Positions 22,940 through 33,277 of a stretch of DNA of 64,000 nucleotides are shown in pieces. The first letter of the stretch is position 1; each line of letters opens with the position of its first letter. A program made the position numbers and the translations under genes. The DNA is from Lepidodermella squamata. Lineage: Eukaryota > Gastrotricha. The notes under the pieces were generated by a model, which was not told the origin of the DNA, did no database searches, and saw nothing but the letters and a program-made list of their open reading frames with translations. The DNA lies in assembly GCA_047495785.1 (NCBI GenBank), contig JBLDXI010000024.1, positions 4,030,001-4,094,000 on the forward strand, given 5' to 3'.

Positions 22940-23124
22940 ATATCGTTAACGACGCGCCAAAACAACCACTTAGATGACTCATTCGATCGTACTTTTAGTC
23001 GCCTAACGTAATGGTGAAGTACGTTAGGCCTTTTGAGCACCGATTTTTTCCTAATTTAGAACGTACTTTCCTCATAAAATCTATAAATAGTAAAGTGGTT
23101 GTTTTGGCGCGTCGCTAACGATAT
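22940..23124. repeat. Composite inverted repeat, possible MITE
   Basis: The outer arms at 22940-22972 and about 23092-23124 are near-perfect reverse complements around the shared core GACGCGCCAAAACAACCACTT. Inside is a second perfect 10-bp hairpin: GCCTAACGTA at 23001-23010 and its complement at 23020-23029. The full 185 bp can fold into a cruciform or hairpin. No clear target-site duplication was found. Confidence 0.65.
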
Positions 23125-23866
23125 CATTTGCTATTCGCCAACGTTTTGCTGAAATTCGGCATCTCCGCAACATAATTGATAGAAAATGAGTGGGACCCGG
23201 AATAGTTCGTCAACTCATGTAGCAGTTGCGTCGTACTTCCACAGCGGAAGAGCGATGAAGCTACGGCAAAAGAACGGCGCTACTGCGGCAATACTTGGGC
23301 GAAATAACTATGGCGCGCAAGCCAAAAAAACAGCGCGCTTGTCCCAACAGGTGAACTGGTCCCATGTCCCATGGCCACAACTTTTTGATCAGCGGAGTCA
23401 CATATCCAAGTTTGCTCATGTGCTTTCAGCACCTACTGATCGGGAGATGGGTTAGCATAGTTCTGTCATCTATCGTCACAACCATTCCATTAAATTCGGA
23501 TGACAACGTCACTTCGTTTTTAATCCCACCATTTGGAATTTGGATGAATGCTATGAATCGCTAGTCTATTCTCATTTCAAGTTAATTTAAAGCCTTCCAT
23601 TTCTTAGAAGATTCGCTTGCAACAATTTAAATAATTTCAAGCTCTTAGCTCAATTTTTCCTATATTTTTCAACCAACTTTTTCACGGTCAGTTTATTCCC
23701 GTGTTTTTACAGCATCATGAAGAGATAGTGCAGCCAAAAGCCTGCTTACCGCCGTATTTAGCATAAATATACCAAGTAGTAGGTATAGTTCACGTTATTT
23801 TAGCGCTATTCTGCGTTTTTTCAGTCACGAATGTAATAAATGGTTATACGGACGAGTTTTCATAGC

Positions 23867-23939
23867 GGGGTTGTGGCGCAATGGACAACGCGTCTGACTA
23901 CGGATCAGAAGATTCCAGGTTCGACTCCTGGCAGCCTCG
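23867..23939 (+). tRNA. tRNA-Arg (anticodon ACG)
   Basis: A complete cloverleaf can be drawn. The 7-bp acceptor GGGGTTG pairs with CAGCCTC using two G-U pairs, and the discriminator is G at 23939. The anticodon stem TCTGA/TCAGA closes the loop CTACGGA, with anticodon ACG at 23900-23902. The T arm CCAGG-TTCGACT-CCTGG carries a B box, and the D arm contains TGGCGCAATGG. There is no intron. The sequence closely resembles eukaryotic nuclear tRNA-Arg genes. Confidence 0.95.
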
Positions 23940-23945
23940 AATAAC

Positions 23946-23950
23946 TTTTT
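23946..23950 (+). terminator. RNA polymerase III terminator
   Basis: A run of five T, starting 6 nt after the tRNA discriminator base, fits a Pol III terminator. Confidence 0.8.
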
Positions 23951-24660
23951 GATGCTAATTTTTCCATATTAAGAAGAACTTGCATTTTTCTCATTTTTCT
24001 AACACTCCAAAGAGATTTTGTCGCATAGTTAAGAATTTCTTGTCCTCAAATTGTAAGGCGAATCAAGCAACATCATCTAATCTACATCAGTTCGATTCGA
24101 TTATCTGGGATTTTAGAAGAATTCCCCTGATGTTATTTTTCACATTTTACCATTTTTCTGGACTAACCAAAAAGTTGATAAAAAAGTCAGAAGTATCATT
24201 TGATTTCATCTTTTTTATTATTTTTATCTTTCTCTATTGAACTTGTCAATCAGCAACCGAAAGCAAGGCCCAAAAAATAACAAATAAAGAACTTCATTGT
24301 TCGGCATATTTCATCACCACGCAACACATTCCCGCAAAATAAACATAGTATCAATAAGAGGTTAAAAGAGGTTGAAAGGAAATAAGTTGCCTCGATTAAT
24401 TTGCGGCTAAATAAAAATAAAATCGAATCAGCCCCAGCTTTTACGACCACAATTTATCAAATAAATCAGTTGGGTAGATAGGTATGAACTCCAATTATTT
24501 CAACAACACCAACAACAATACTGCGGTTCACGTCAGATTTAAGGCCGATTTTTTGTATCAGCTCAGAAAAAATCAGCACAAATAATCTATTTTTTCTACA
24601 ATTGCAAACATACTAAAAACTAGACGCAATTTAAGGTTGAATTTTTTTCCATCAATTATA
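23951..24660. other. Intergenic region, AT-rich
   Basis: No supported feature. TTTATT at 24661-24666, AATAAA on the minus strand, marks the NUDT6 3' end. Confidence 0.4.
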
Positions 24661-24681
24661 TTTATTATAGGTAAGAAGAGC

Positions 24682-27600
24682 TCATAGCTTGGAGGGGTCT
24701 TTGCTACCGTCGACACCATCACAGTTGGAATCGCTCATTTTGAACAGCGTGTAGATTTTCTTGGCCTGGGGCGCGAATTCTGGCGTGCTGGCGAGAATGA
24801 GCTGACCGGTTCCTTTGTAACGGTTGAAAGCGGCTATCACTTCGCGGACAAATGGCGATACAAACGCCGGGCCTTCGATCGCTAGAACTTCGTCAATCTA
24901 AAATATGAAGAAAAAATGAATTACTCGGTTTTTCGAAAATTAAAAAAAAATGAAATTCAATAATCGAGATGAATGTTTTAATTTACTGAAATTTGTTGAC
25001 ACCACTATCGAATTCATTTCTCTATTATATTTCTTTGAATATAAAGCTAGCTTCCTATATTTACGGTAACAGCACCAAATTTGATTTAAGTTTAACCTTT
25101 TTTAAAACTGCGTCTCCTTGGGAATTTTTCAACAACATGATCCTGAATCTTATTACTAATTATTCAAATTGGATAGGGCGAACGAAAAATGAGGAGACAA
25201 TCCTGTTCAGTTCACAAAAGCTCGGTATCAACTCTCGCGACAGTCTGATCCACTTTTTGGCGGAGGAAAGCCATTGCCAACTTCGAATAAAATGTCCCCC
25301 GATCTGGAACCCCGAGTGAGTTTGGTTCCAGAAAGTATTTCTTAGCTCCGAAAAGGTCTGAATGGAGTGTTGAAGTATAAATTAAAGGAATCCCTAACAC
25401 TTTTTGCGAAAGAAATTTAAGTGATTACAGACAGTCAGACTGATCCATCGCCTTCAATGTCGGGCTTGGGTTATCTGGAAGATAGTAACAAAGAAAACAC
25501 AGCCTATTTCTTCATAGGCATCCGCATCGAAACAACGCGAAGCTCTCACTGCCTCGGCACCCCCGACTTTCACTGCAACTGCGTCTATTGCAGCACTGAA
25601 GAAGCCACTGACCAAGTATTCAACTCCACCACCTCAACCGGGTTCGAAGCGGGCAAGAAGAGCGAATAAGGGCGATAATTCACCAACTACCGCGTGCATC
25701 ACGGATTATTTAAAGAGTGACAGCCCAAAGAAGAGCGCGACAACAGCAAGCCGAACAACGAGCGCGCCATCTACTGCGCACTTTGATGTTGTGCTCTCGA
25801 TCCGTAACTGAGACCAACTACTAGCAACTAACTACTAAATGACTCAATAAACACTAAAAACTGAAAACTGACCGCGGACAACAATAAACACAGCCTAAAA
25901 GTCGCCCAAACAACATTGAAATCTCGATATGCCATGATAATAACCCGGAATTAATGGACCGCAAACTTCATAAAAATGGCCTGGATTTGAATGAATTTAA
26001 CTTCTGCCAAGCGTCTAGGAGTTTAGGCTATGACTTTAATAAGGTTTTCAAACCGTTCACATTGAAAACTTGCGAACAGATGAGGTGCGTTAGGGTATGT
26101 ATTAGAGAGTTTGTGTGTGTTTTCTGTGCGAAGTAGCGCAAATTCAAATGCTGAAATGTACTACTCTTTTCACCTAGAATGTTTTTACCTATACGTTAAA
26201 CTGAAGTATAATACTAATGCGCGAGCCGGTTCTTCGGAAACTGAATCACTTGGATAGTTTATCAGATCTCGTCAAAAAGCTGTTCAAGTTATTCAAGTTG
26301 ACCTGGAGTGAGTTTATTGTGATACTTTAGGCCCAAAGGAGAGGCCCCCGGTGTCATCGGATGACGACTCGGAAGCGGAAGCCCCGGTTGTTCGTGCTAA
26401 ATCGGCCGGGCCGGCCAAGGCACCGGTTAAACGGGGCCCTGGTAGGCCCAAAAAGACAACATCGGATGAAGATTCAGATTCAGAAGCGAAAGCCCCGGTT
26501 GGTCCAGCTACGTCTGCCAAGACTCGGCGAGCTCGATTTCAACTCGAGTCGAGCTAGGCAGCAAAAACATTATTGATTTTGATTACACTGTGATTGTGAT
26601 TGTTCTGTGATAGTTTTTGTGTGCTTAAATAGTGATGGAGATTTGAAAAAGGAAAATAATAGGTCATTTCAGTAGTCAGTGTATTTTTCAAATTTTGATT
26701 GGAAACTTGGAAAGCTACGGTCACATTACCACGATGTTGCTACGATGCCACTAAGACGCGAATTACGATTGGAGTGGTCATTTTTTACTCGCTTGTCGAA
26801 CAAATTTAAGAATTTGAGGCAAGCATGATTTTAGAATTGAACAGCACGACTTGGGCAGAATTTTACGGCGAATTTAATGAATATTTATTAAGAATTATAT
26901 CGGTCAACTACGACACTCGTCGAAGTTCCGAGAAGCGGTATTAGGCCCATTGAAAAATTCAAAATTTTGGTTCCGCTACAGCAAATTTGGTTCCGGTGAA
27001 AGGAGAATACATTGTAAATAATATTTAAAAAATCAAAATAATATTCAAATTAATTCCTTGAAACTTTTAGCATTTTACCATTTTTCTGGTTCCACTAATA
27101 ATTTTTACAACTTTCAAGTTTGAAAATGTGATTACTCACCGATTTCCAGCCGACCTCGGCGATTTCCTTGCCATCTGGCTCCGCATCGCGCGTAATCGGC
27201 CTGCATAGGCACATGTAGTACGTATCACCCGTATCAAACCGGAACGGATAGACGTGGCGGAACAGCATTATCCCGACAAATTCCACCTTAACGCCCGTTT
27301 CTTCAAACACCTCGCGAACACACGCCTGCGACAGCGTCTCGCCGCTATCAACCGACCCGCCCGGAAATTTCCACCCTAGGTATGGGCCGTGCCTCTCGCG
27401 GATACACAAAACCTTGCCATTGTCCGGGTCGTAAACAAAACCGCCCACTCCGATGTTATTGCCGCAATATTCGGGAATCGACGACGGTTGGCCTTCGACC
27501 AGCCACCGCGTCATTACTAGATACGTAGGTTTAGAATGGTGAAAAATGAACTCATGCGTGACGGCGATGGGTATCAAATGAGCGTTTTTTATCGATATAT

Positions 27601-27816
27601 TCAGCCAAATCGAACGCCGGCCAACTTCTTTCCACGAAGCGAGGCTTTCGATCAGAGACTGCTCGAAATGAGGTCCTTCGATGTACTCATCGCCGATAGA
27701 TACAATAACGCCATTAAAACTGAAAAAAACAAGAGAAAATTTGAAAATTAACGGAAAAATTACGAAAAAGACCTGTCTACTTTGCCGTCTAAAATTTGAT
27801 TTGAGTTTTGTGCCAT
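24682..27816 (-). CDS. NUDT6: NUDT6-like Nudix hydrolase
   Basis: Nudix-family hydrolase related to animal NUDT6 (FGF2 antisense protein). The preferred model has exons 27773-27816, 27140-27719 and 24682-24897 on the minus strand (phases 2 and 0), giving 279 aa. The N-terminal region has the NUDT6 pattern LDGKVDSFNGVIVSI, then FEQSLIESLASWKEVGR..IWLNI. The Nudix box lies at about residues 134-156, with GSVDSGE...REVFEETGV matching Gx5Ex7REUxEExGU. Exon 3 completes the fold (IDEVLAIEGPAFVSPFVREV) and is followed within 20 bp by AATAAA. The second intron is 2.24 kb and holds opposite-strand coding-like exons. The first donor is a weak GTCTTT. The start codon is only 75 bp from the MTRFR stop. 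Confidence 0.85.
25292..25811 (+). CDS. Candidate small basic nuclear protein nested in the NUDT6 intron
   Basis: Not a recognised gene. A two-exon model has exon 25292-25315 (8 codons from ATG, donor CGA|GTGAGT) joined in phase 0 to 25518-25811 (acceptor TTCTTCATAG), giving 105 aa. The second exon is open for 97 codons without an ATG of its own. It encodes a Ser/Thr/Ala/Pro/Lys-rich chain with an NLS-like SKRARR and then CITDYLKSDSPKKS. The latter resembles a degenerate PCNA-interacting or TD-degron motif, but the first Gln is missing. AATAAA signals follow at about 25847 and 25886. Size and composition recall PCNA-associated factor PAF15, but there is no real alignment. The small first exon is the weakest part. 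Confidence 0.4.
26331..26557 (+). other. Coding-like exon with AT-hook motif in the NUDT6 intron
   Basis: GC-rich segment that follows an acceptor-like ACTTTAG and stays open to TAG at 26555-26557. It encodes two imperfect acidic/basic repeats (SSDDDSEAEAPV and SDEDSDSEAKAPV) around an AT-hook, KRGPGRPKK. This is typical of the tails of chromatin proteins. There is no start codon and no upstream exon I can join. It may be a terminal exon of a nested + strand gene or a retrocopied fragment. Confidence 0.35.
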
Positions 27817-27873
27817 GTTATTTTGTGAGAATTTTTATGACCTATTTAAGCACAAAATTCAAATTTTTTCGGA

Positions 27874-27879
27874 TTTATT
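27874..27879 (-). terminator. Polyadenylation signal of MTRFR
   Basis: AATAAA on the minus strand about 13 nt past the MTRFR stop, inside the 75-bp gap before the NUDT6 ATG. An acceptor-like AAATAG lies between this signal and the NUDT6 ATG. Confidence 0.6.
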
Positions 27880-27891
27880 TGAAAGCAAAAT

Positions 27892-28311
27892 TTACCTAGT
27901 TTCTTCCTCGGATTCTTTGAAAGCTCGCTTGATTTTCAGCCTTTCAATATTGCGCCGCTTTCTCTCCTTTTTATGCTCGGTCGATTCGACTTTTTCCTGC
28001 GCTAATTCCGACTTAGCACCGTTGTAGAACACGTCGAGTTGCAGGCGAAGTTTCTCACGGGCGCGGTCTCGATTCTCGAAAAGTGACCTCGATTCGTGGG
28101 CTTTCACAACTAGACCCGTTGGCTTGTGTTTAAGCTGGACGCAGTTCGATGATTTGTTAACCGACTGACCGCCCGGACCGCCGCCTTTTATGAAGCTCTC
28201 CTCGATGTCGGCCTCGTTTAGGACAACCGGCTTGTAGTCGTCGCTTAAATTGCGGCGAAAAATTGCAGAAAAATTACGCTGGGCAAAACAACGCCTCAGC
28301 GCAAAACTCAT
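27892..28311 (-). CDS. MTRFR: Mitochondrial translation release factor in rescue (C12orf65-like)
   Basis: Mitochondrial class-I release-factor-like protein that acts on peptidyl-tRNA in split or stalled mitoribosomal large subunits. It is a single exon of 139 aa. A basic N-terminus (ALRRCFAQRNFSAIFRRN) fits a mitochondrial presequence. The catalytic GGQ is at residues 47-49 within GGGPGGQSVNKSSNCV. The downstream segment LDVFYNG, followed by a Lys/Arg-rich helical tail, matches MTRFR better than ICT1/MRPL58. It lacks the codon-recognition domains of true release factors, as expected. A TTTTAG acceptor lies 8 nt before the ATG. It sits just upstream of NUDT6 on the same strand. Confidence 0.92.
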   Translation of the reverse strand: MSFALRRCFAQRNFSAIFRRNLSDDYKPVVLNEADIEESFIKGGGPGGQSVNKSSNCVQLKHKPTGLVVKAHESRSLFENRDRAREKLRLQLDVFYNGAKSELAQEKVESTEHKKERKRRNIERLKIKRAFKESEEETR

Positions 28312-28994
28312 GAAAAAATCTAAAATTAAAATAATTAAACATTATTTTTGTTTTACTCCAGGTACAAATAATTTCTCATACTCAAGCGAGAACCTATGTT
28401 ATATTATATAAGCTTGTAGTTTTTTCACGTGATAAAACCGCGATTTCTGGGCAGGGAATTTTAACCCAGACTATGACGAACGGACCGCGTCCAAAAATGA
28501 GCAAATATTGTGATAATATTTATTACACCATTTTCAAGATAACGCGTATGTTGTTTTTATCTACGATTACAGCACGAAACGATGACAAAAATCTACAGAA
28601 CTGATACATAGAATGTGAAAGAACAACGGGAAATATTTATGCGTAGATAACTCGGAAAAATTTCGCGATTCGAATTTCAAATAATTTCAAAATAATTTTC
28701 GAAATTGCTCTCGCAAAAATTCTTCCAAGTGAACTGATTGAATATATTGTCAAGCACGGGAAAAAAATTTTCGAACGGGTTTTTATTTGATTTCGAAATA
28801 CATTAAATTTCGAAAACGGACAAGTTTAATCAATAATTATTTTTCAACATTAAATGCACATCAATAGGAACAGAAAAAAATGGCAACAAAATTTTCAATA
28901 AATCAAAACGATTTTTCTGTATATTTAGTTCATGCACTCACGTTTGAAATAGCCGAACCAAAATGGTCGCCATTCTTTTTTCGATTTTTTCTAT
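28312..28994. other. CCDC47-MTRFR spacer
   Basis: AT-rich, non-coding. On the minus strand it is the CCDC47 3' region and the MTRFR upstream region. No repeat or gene recognised. Confidence 0.4.
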
Positions 28995-30744
28995 TCACAT
29001 TTTGACTTTCATAATTTTCGATTTCTGACGCTTTTTCATCTCCTTCTTCATCTGACGAGCCTCGAGCTTGCTCTGGCGCTTTTCGTCGTCCATTTCCATG
29101 ATTTTCTCCTTCTCTTGACGGATTTTCTCCTCGCGCTTCTTCTGCGCCTCCTCCTGGCGTTGCGCGTGCTGCTCGCGCATGTAGCGCTCGAGCATTTTCT
29201 GGCGGTTCTTGTCGGCCTTGGACTTGGCCTCGCGGCTCAGGCGCAGACGCGCATAACGGTCGATGAAGTGCAAGCAGTATTGAACGAGCGGGCGCATTTT
29301 AGCCATATCGTCAGCAGACTGGCCGGGCACGTTGAAGCAAAACGTGAACGTTGATTCGGTTTCAGGTACTTTAGTACCATTTCCTTGGTCCTTTCTAAAA
29401 TTAACAAAAAAAATTCAGTTGAAAGACGTAAATTCATCTCAATTGTATAAAAACCAATTTAAATCAATTTTGCAAGAAAAAAGTTAAGGAGGATTTTTTG
29501 AAATTGACAAAAATTTTATAAATTTGATAAAATAATAAAATTGTTTGACAAAGCAAGTCATTATATGTTAAATGCTTTCGGCGAGTAGTACTGTGGATCA
29601 ATTAATCTTGTGTGTAGGGAAAATTAAAGCGCGTCTTACTAAGATTAGTTATCAGGCATTGTTTATGAGGTAAATCGATAAAACTTACTCAGCTTTCAAG
29701 CCGGAGTATTGATCAGAAACATGAATGTAATCGATGTATTCGGAATATTGTTCAAACATATTGAGCATGCGCGAATCGAGAACAGCTTCGGCCGCCTCGT
29801 GAATCTCACTCAAAACCTGGAATTGACTAGGCAACCCGTAACTCTCGCCGCGCTTTTTATCACCACAGAAGCTAGCGAGATCGATCATTTCTTTGTGAAG
29901 GTTTGCAAGAGCTTTCTTCGTTCCAATCGCCAGGACAAACGTGTCAGCTGCATCTTTTTCCATGGTAACGCGAATGATCACCTTGTCGTATTGCGGCTTG
30001 AAAAGTTGCGCGACTAAATGGAGCAGACATTGGCGTTTGATGAATCGTAACTCGACAAGCATTCCTTCGCAGCAAACACGGCCCGAGCACCATAAATTGT
30101 AGATATGCTCGGCATTTTTCAGCAGAGTAACGCTGTTACTCGGCTCTTTACCTTGGCCGTCATCGCCAACCAGCGAGAAATTGTTCTCCAATAACTCGCG
30201 GTGAGAATCTAACCAGGCTTGGGCCAGCTTAATATTTTTGCTGCGACCAGTAAGGTAGTTCAAGAAGTAAATAACGATAATGGCAACCATGATCAGCTCA
30301 GCGACGTAAGCATCAATGCGACCACGGCGAGGCAAGGGAACGTTGAGAACAGTTGGTTCTTTGAACTTTTCAGTCTTGACCTTCTCAGTTCGCTCGCCAT
30401 TTCCGTTTTCGAATTCTTCGTCGTCTTGAAGGAACGCATCCTCATCGTCATTTTCGACGGTGATCGCCTCAGCGTCTTTATCTGGTCGAGCTGCAGCTGG
30501 TTTCGGTGTAGGTTTGGCTTCCTGCTTTGGCTCTTGATGAATAGGTTTTTGCTGCTTAGGCGGAGGAGCTTCAAATTCTAAAACGATTTAAAAATAAATC
30601 CAAAGCTCGTAAAAATTAATGTCAAAACAAACCTTCTTCGTCAAACTGCTCGAATTCGGCAAATTCATCGTCAGAAGAATTAGCAGCCGGGTGTAAAATA
30701 GCCATCAGCACCAACATTATTGCGATCAACTTGAGAGACACCAT
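28995..30744 (-). CDS. CCDC47: CCDC47 (calumin), ER membrane PAT-complex subunit
   Basis: ER membrane protein of the PAT chaperone/multipass translocon. Exons on the minus strand are 30633-30744, 29689-30577 and 28995-29394 (phases 1 and 2), giving 466 aa (human is 483). A signal peptide (LIAIMLVLMAILHPAANS) is followed by an acidic luminal region. One transmembrane segment (LIMVAIIVIYFLNYL) lies near residue 130. The conserved cytosolic domain includes HVSDQYSGLK, and TESTFTFCFNVPGQ spans the last splice. The C-terminus is the family's long charged coiled coil (SREAKSKADKNR to the Lys/Met-rich end). An acceptor-like TTTAG lies 12 nt before the ATG. It is preceded by DPH3 on the same strand. 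Confidence 0.94.
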
Positions 30745-30925
30745 TTTCGATAATTTCTAAATATTGGAAATAAAGGAATTAACGATCTCGTTTACTATTG
30801 AAATATAAAAGTCAGCCATCACCGTATTTCACCATCAACATCTTTACATATTTCTTTAATTCTGGTTTTCTTGCACAAAGTTTACCAACTCAATAAGTTT
30901 AACCTATGTGGAAAATTTAATATTT

Positions 30926-31186
30926 CTATGCGGTGATGCCGACAGATGTGTTTTCTGATGGATTTGATGCAGATAATTGCGCGCGGAATCGCTCGACGTC
31001 ATCGAGGGTGAATATGATGCGAATGATTAGGGAGCAGCTAGGACAAGTGGCAATGTCTTCCCCATTTTCCAAGTCATCCAGAGATATTTCGAAGCGATCT
31101 CCACATGGGCATGGATAGTAAAACTTGGCATCGTCGTTATTGAAGTCCAAATCCTCAATTTCAATCTCGTCGTGATAGACCGACAT
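30926..31186 (-). CDS. DPH3: DPH3, CSL zinc-finger protein of diphthamide synthesis
   Basis: Small Fe/Zn-binding electron donor to DPH1-DPH2 in the first step of diphthamide synthesis on eEF2; it also acts with Elongator. It has 86 aa from the ATG at 31186; a TTG three codons upstream is not needed. The CSL zinc-finger ligands are visible as CPCG and CPSC, embedded in FYYPCPCGDRFEISLDDLENGE and DIATCPSCSLIIRI. The N-terminus YHDEIEIEDL matches the family. A TTTAG acceptor is 14 nt before the ATG. The CCDC47 ATG lies 181 bp beyond its stop on the same strand. Confidence 0.95.
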   Translation of the reverse strand: MSVYHDEIEIEDLDFNNDDAKFYYPCPCGDRFEISLDDLENGEDIATCPSCSLIIRIIFTLDDVERFRAQLSASNPSENTSVGITA

Positions 31187-31271
31187 AGTCAACACAATTT
31201 CTAAACAAGTCTATTAAATATCAAATGGATGAATAGCTTGGTAGAAAACTCTCTCATAACTCATCAAGATC

Positions 31272-32748
31272 ATTTAATATGTACTAACAGAAATTTTTGC
31301 GAGGACTTTATTTCTGCGAATGGCCAATTTTTCAGGTAGTTTTAATTTCTGCGGACAAAATTTTTGCGAATGGAAAAAATGAGCTTTTTTCGGAGAATTC
31401 TGATCGCTTCCGGAGGGTTAAGGCTGAGGGTTAAAAGTTGAGGTTAGGGTTATGTTGGGGGTGGGTTGCCCTCTGAGAGTGAGCCCTCTTGGCACTTCTA
31501 CACACGAAATTGGAAGAGGATCGGCAACTGACGTCATAACGTTTAGCTGTTCTTAGCGTAACGCTATTGACTATTGGTCCGGGTCAACTTTCAAAACCCA
31601 AACCAGCAAAAAGAACAGGTCTAACCCTAAGATGACTCGTGAATATTTTTGGCTTTGAGAGATAGAAAGGTAGCTGTCTTAACTGACATATTGTAATTTG
31701 ATGGCGAAGCTATTTTCAAAAAGGATTTCCCCGGTGCTCTCGCCCCTATCAATAGTTTTGAACTCAACGAGCCATGCGCGAGAAGCGTCTGCCGAAGGAT
31801 GAACTCTTATACCAGGAAGGCTGCAAATCAACATTGAGCAAAATCCCTGAGCTTGAATCCGTCGTTTTTTTTCATTTACCGCGAGGTTCACTTGTAGAGA
31901 TGTAAACTACGCCCGCTGAGCCTCGAGAAAGTTTTCACTAGAAATTTCGTTTTTCCAACGACAGTTTGAGCACAAATTCTTGTACGAACCCGGGCTTCGA
32001 ACCCGTGCATCACTAAAACCCCACTAAAACCTATACTAGTTGCAGTGGCGGAGATAAGAGGTTGTTCGGGGGATGCAAGCGACCGTAAATTACCGTAAGC
32101 CGTAACCCCAAAAATGGACCTTTTTAGCCCCTCTTTAGGCTTTAGGCAAAGAAAGCGCCAAAAGGCTTTCCGAAAAGCCCACAAGTAGGTAAAGCCGAGT
32201 ACTGCTATGTGTCTGCTATATTCGGTTGGCTCACATGACAATAATGATGACAAGGCGTTTTTGTGGCGATGAAAAACTACGAAAAATCGAAAAAAAACAA
32301 ACACGAGCTGGAGACTTTATTTAAAGTTCCCTGGGGTTTTGAAAAATGAAGTTGTGACCCCCTTACTCAGACTATTTTCCCACCTCGTGCTAGCTTAGCT
32401 TATCCGACTTATTTCCGCCACTGGCTAGTTACCTGTTACCTAGGAACCGGGCCACTTTGCTCATTAAATCTGTGAAATTTTATCCTCTAGGCCATGCTAA
32501 TTGCTCTACATACCATGGAAAATGGCTAAGGGGCCCAACCCGGCTAGGTAGCCTGTATTCCCTTGCTTCATATGAAGGGGCATGCAAACTTTCACGAGCC
32601 TGAGCGATTATTGCTTCGTTTTAAGCGAATTCTGAAGAATTAGTGGGACTTAAATTCTGCGAATTTAATTTTTGCGAGTCAAAATTTTCTCGCAGATTCG
32701 CAAAAATTAAGTCCTCGCAGAAATTTCTGTTTTTACAGTATATTAAAT
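31272..32748. mobile_element. DNA element with long terminal inverted repeats, carrying a nested MITE
   Basis: The left arm at 31272-31323 and the right arm at about 32691-32748 are imperfect inverted repeats. They share ATTTAATAT, then ACAGAAATTTYTGCGAGGACTT, then TTYTGCGAAT (read inward). A TTYTGCGA motif recurs several more times inside both ends, as subterminal repeats do. No transposase is visible, so it is non-autonomous. The family is unassigned because the flanking duplication is ambiguous. A 381-bp hAT-like MITE is inserted inside it. Confidence 0.75.
32043..32423. mobile_element. hAT-like MITE nested in the larger element
   Basis: The termini are CAGTGGCGGAGATAAG at 32043 and the reverse complement of CAGTGGCGGAAATAAG ending at 32423, one mismatch in 16. 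The flanking octamers ACTAGTTG (32035-32042) and GCTAGTTA (32424-32431) match at the six inner positions, suggesting a decayed 8-bp target-site duplication. Length is 381 bp with no coding capacity. Confidence 0.8.
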
Positions 32749-33277
32749 ACCCATCAACGCCTTCACTTTTGGCACAGTGGGTAGAGTATGCAGAGCCAAA
32801 CATAAATTAAGTGATAAGGGGACAAGATGCAACTCAGCTCATAAAGAATATAGTAAAAAATCTCATGTTAGAAATCGTTGAATGACGCAATCGGGTTAGA
32901 GAAAATAATATTGAATATTGCACGCAAAAAATGCGAACTACATGGGCAATTATCAAGATCCAAGCAAGGATCAACGTCTGGACTATCGGTGATAAAAGGC
33001 ATACACGAGAGCAGATTGAGACATCACGCTCTGACTCTAATTCAATCCTCAATTACACTTGGATAACTGCAGAATCGATCGGCTATCGGCTTGACTTGGC
33101 TTCTGGCCTGGACTCTCTCGACACGCAGCTGTTGGAAAAGGGCTCAGCGAAAAGGCTAAGAACGAAAAACGGCTTCAGCAACCTGCGATTACTCGCTTGA
33201 AACTTTTATCCATTAATTTTCGGTCATTTAAAAACATTCGTTCTACAAAATTTTGTTTTTAATAAATGTCATAAAAT
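32749..33277. other. Spacer left of the COPG duplication
   Basis: No supported gene. It would be the distal promoter region of the left COPG copy; this sequence is not repeated before the right copy. Confidence 0.4.

Larger units (their letters stand above)
22268..23866. other. Intergenic region with small repeats
   Basis: No supported protein gene. The open frame at 23186-23455 has no recognisable features. It contains a 9-bp minisatellite and an inverted repeat, listed separately, and ends at the tRNA gene. Confidence 0.4.

Noticed and set aside
23186-23564. Small ORFs upstream of the tRNA gene
   Set aside because: No domain, no codon bias, overlapping frames and no splice or polyadenylation context.
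27892-28311. MTRFR-like gene as ICT1/MRPL58
   Set aside because: The LDVFYNG segment and the basic tail match the C12orf65 branch better, and the protein is short.
31985-32015. tRNA-like B box (GGGTTCGAAGCCCG on the minus strand), possible SINE or tRNA relic
   Set aside because: No matching A box, anticodon arm or acceptor stem nearby; it lies in a transposon arm and is too short to call.
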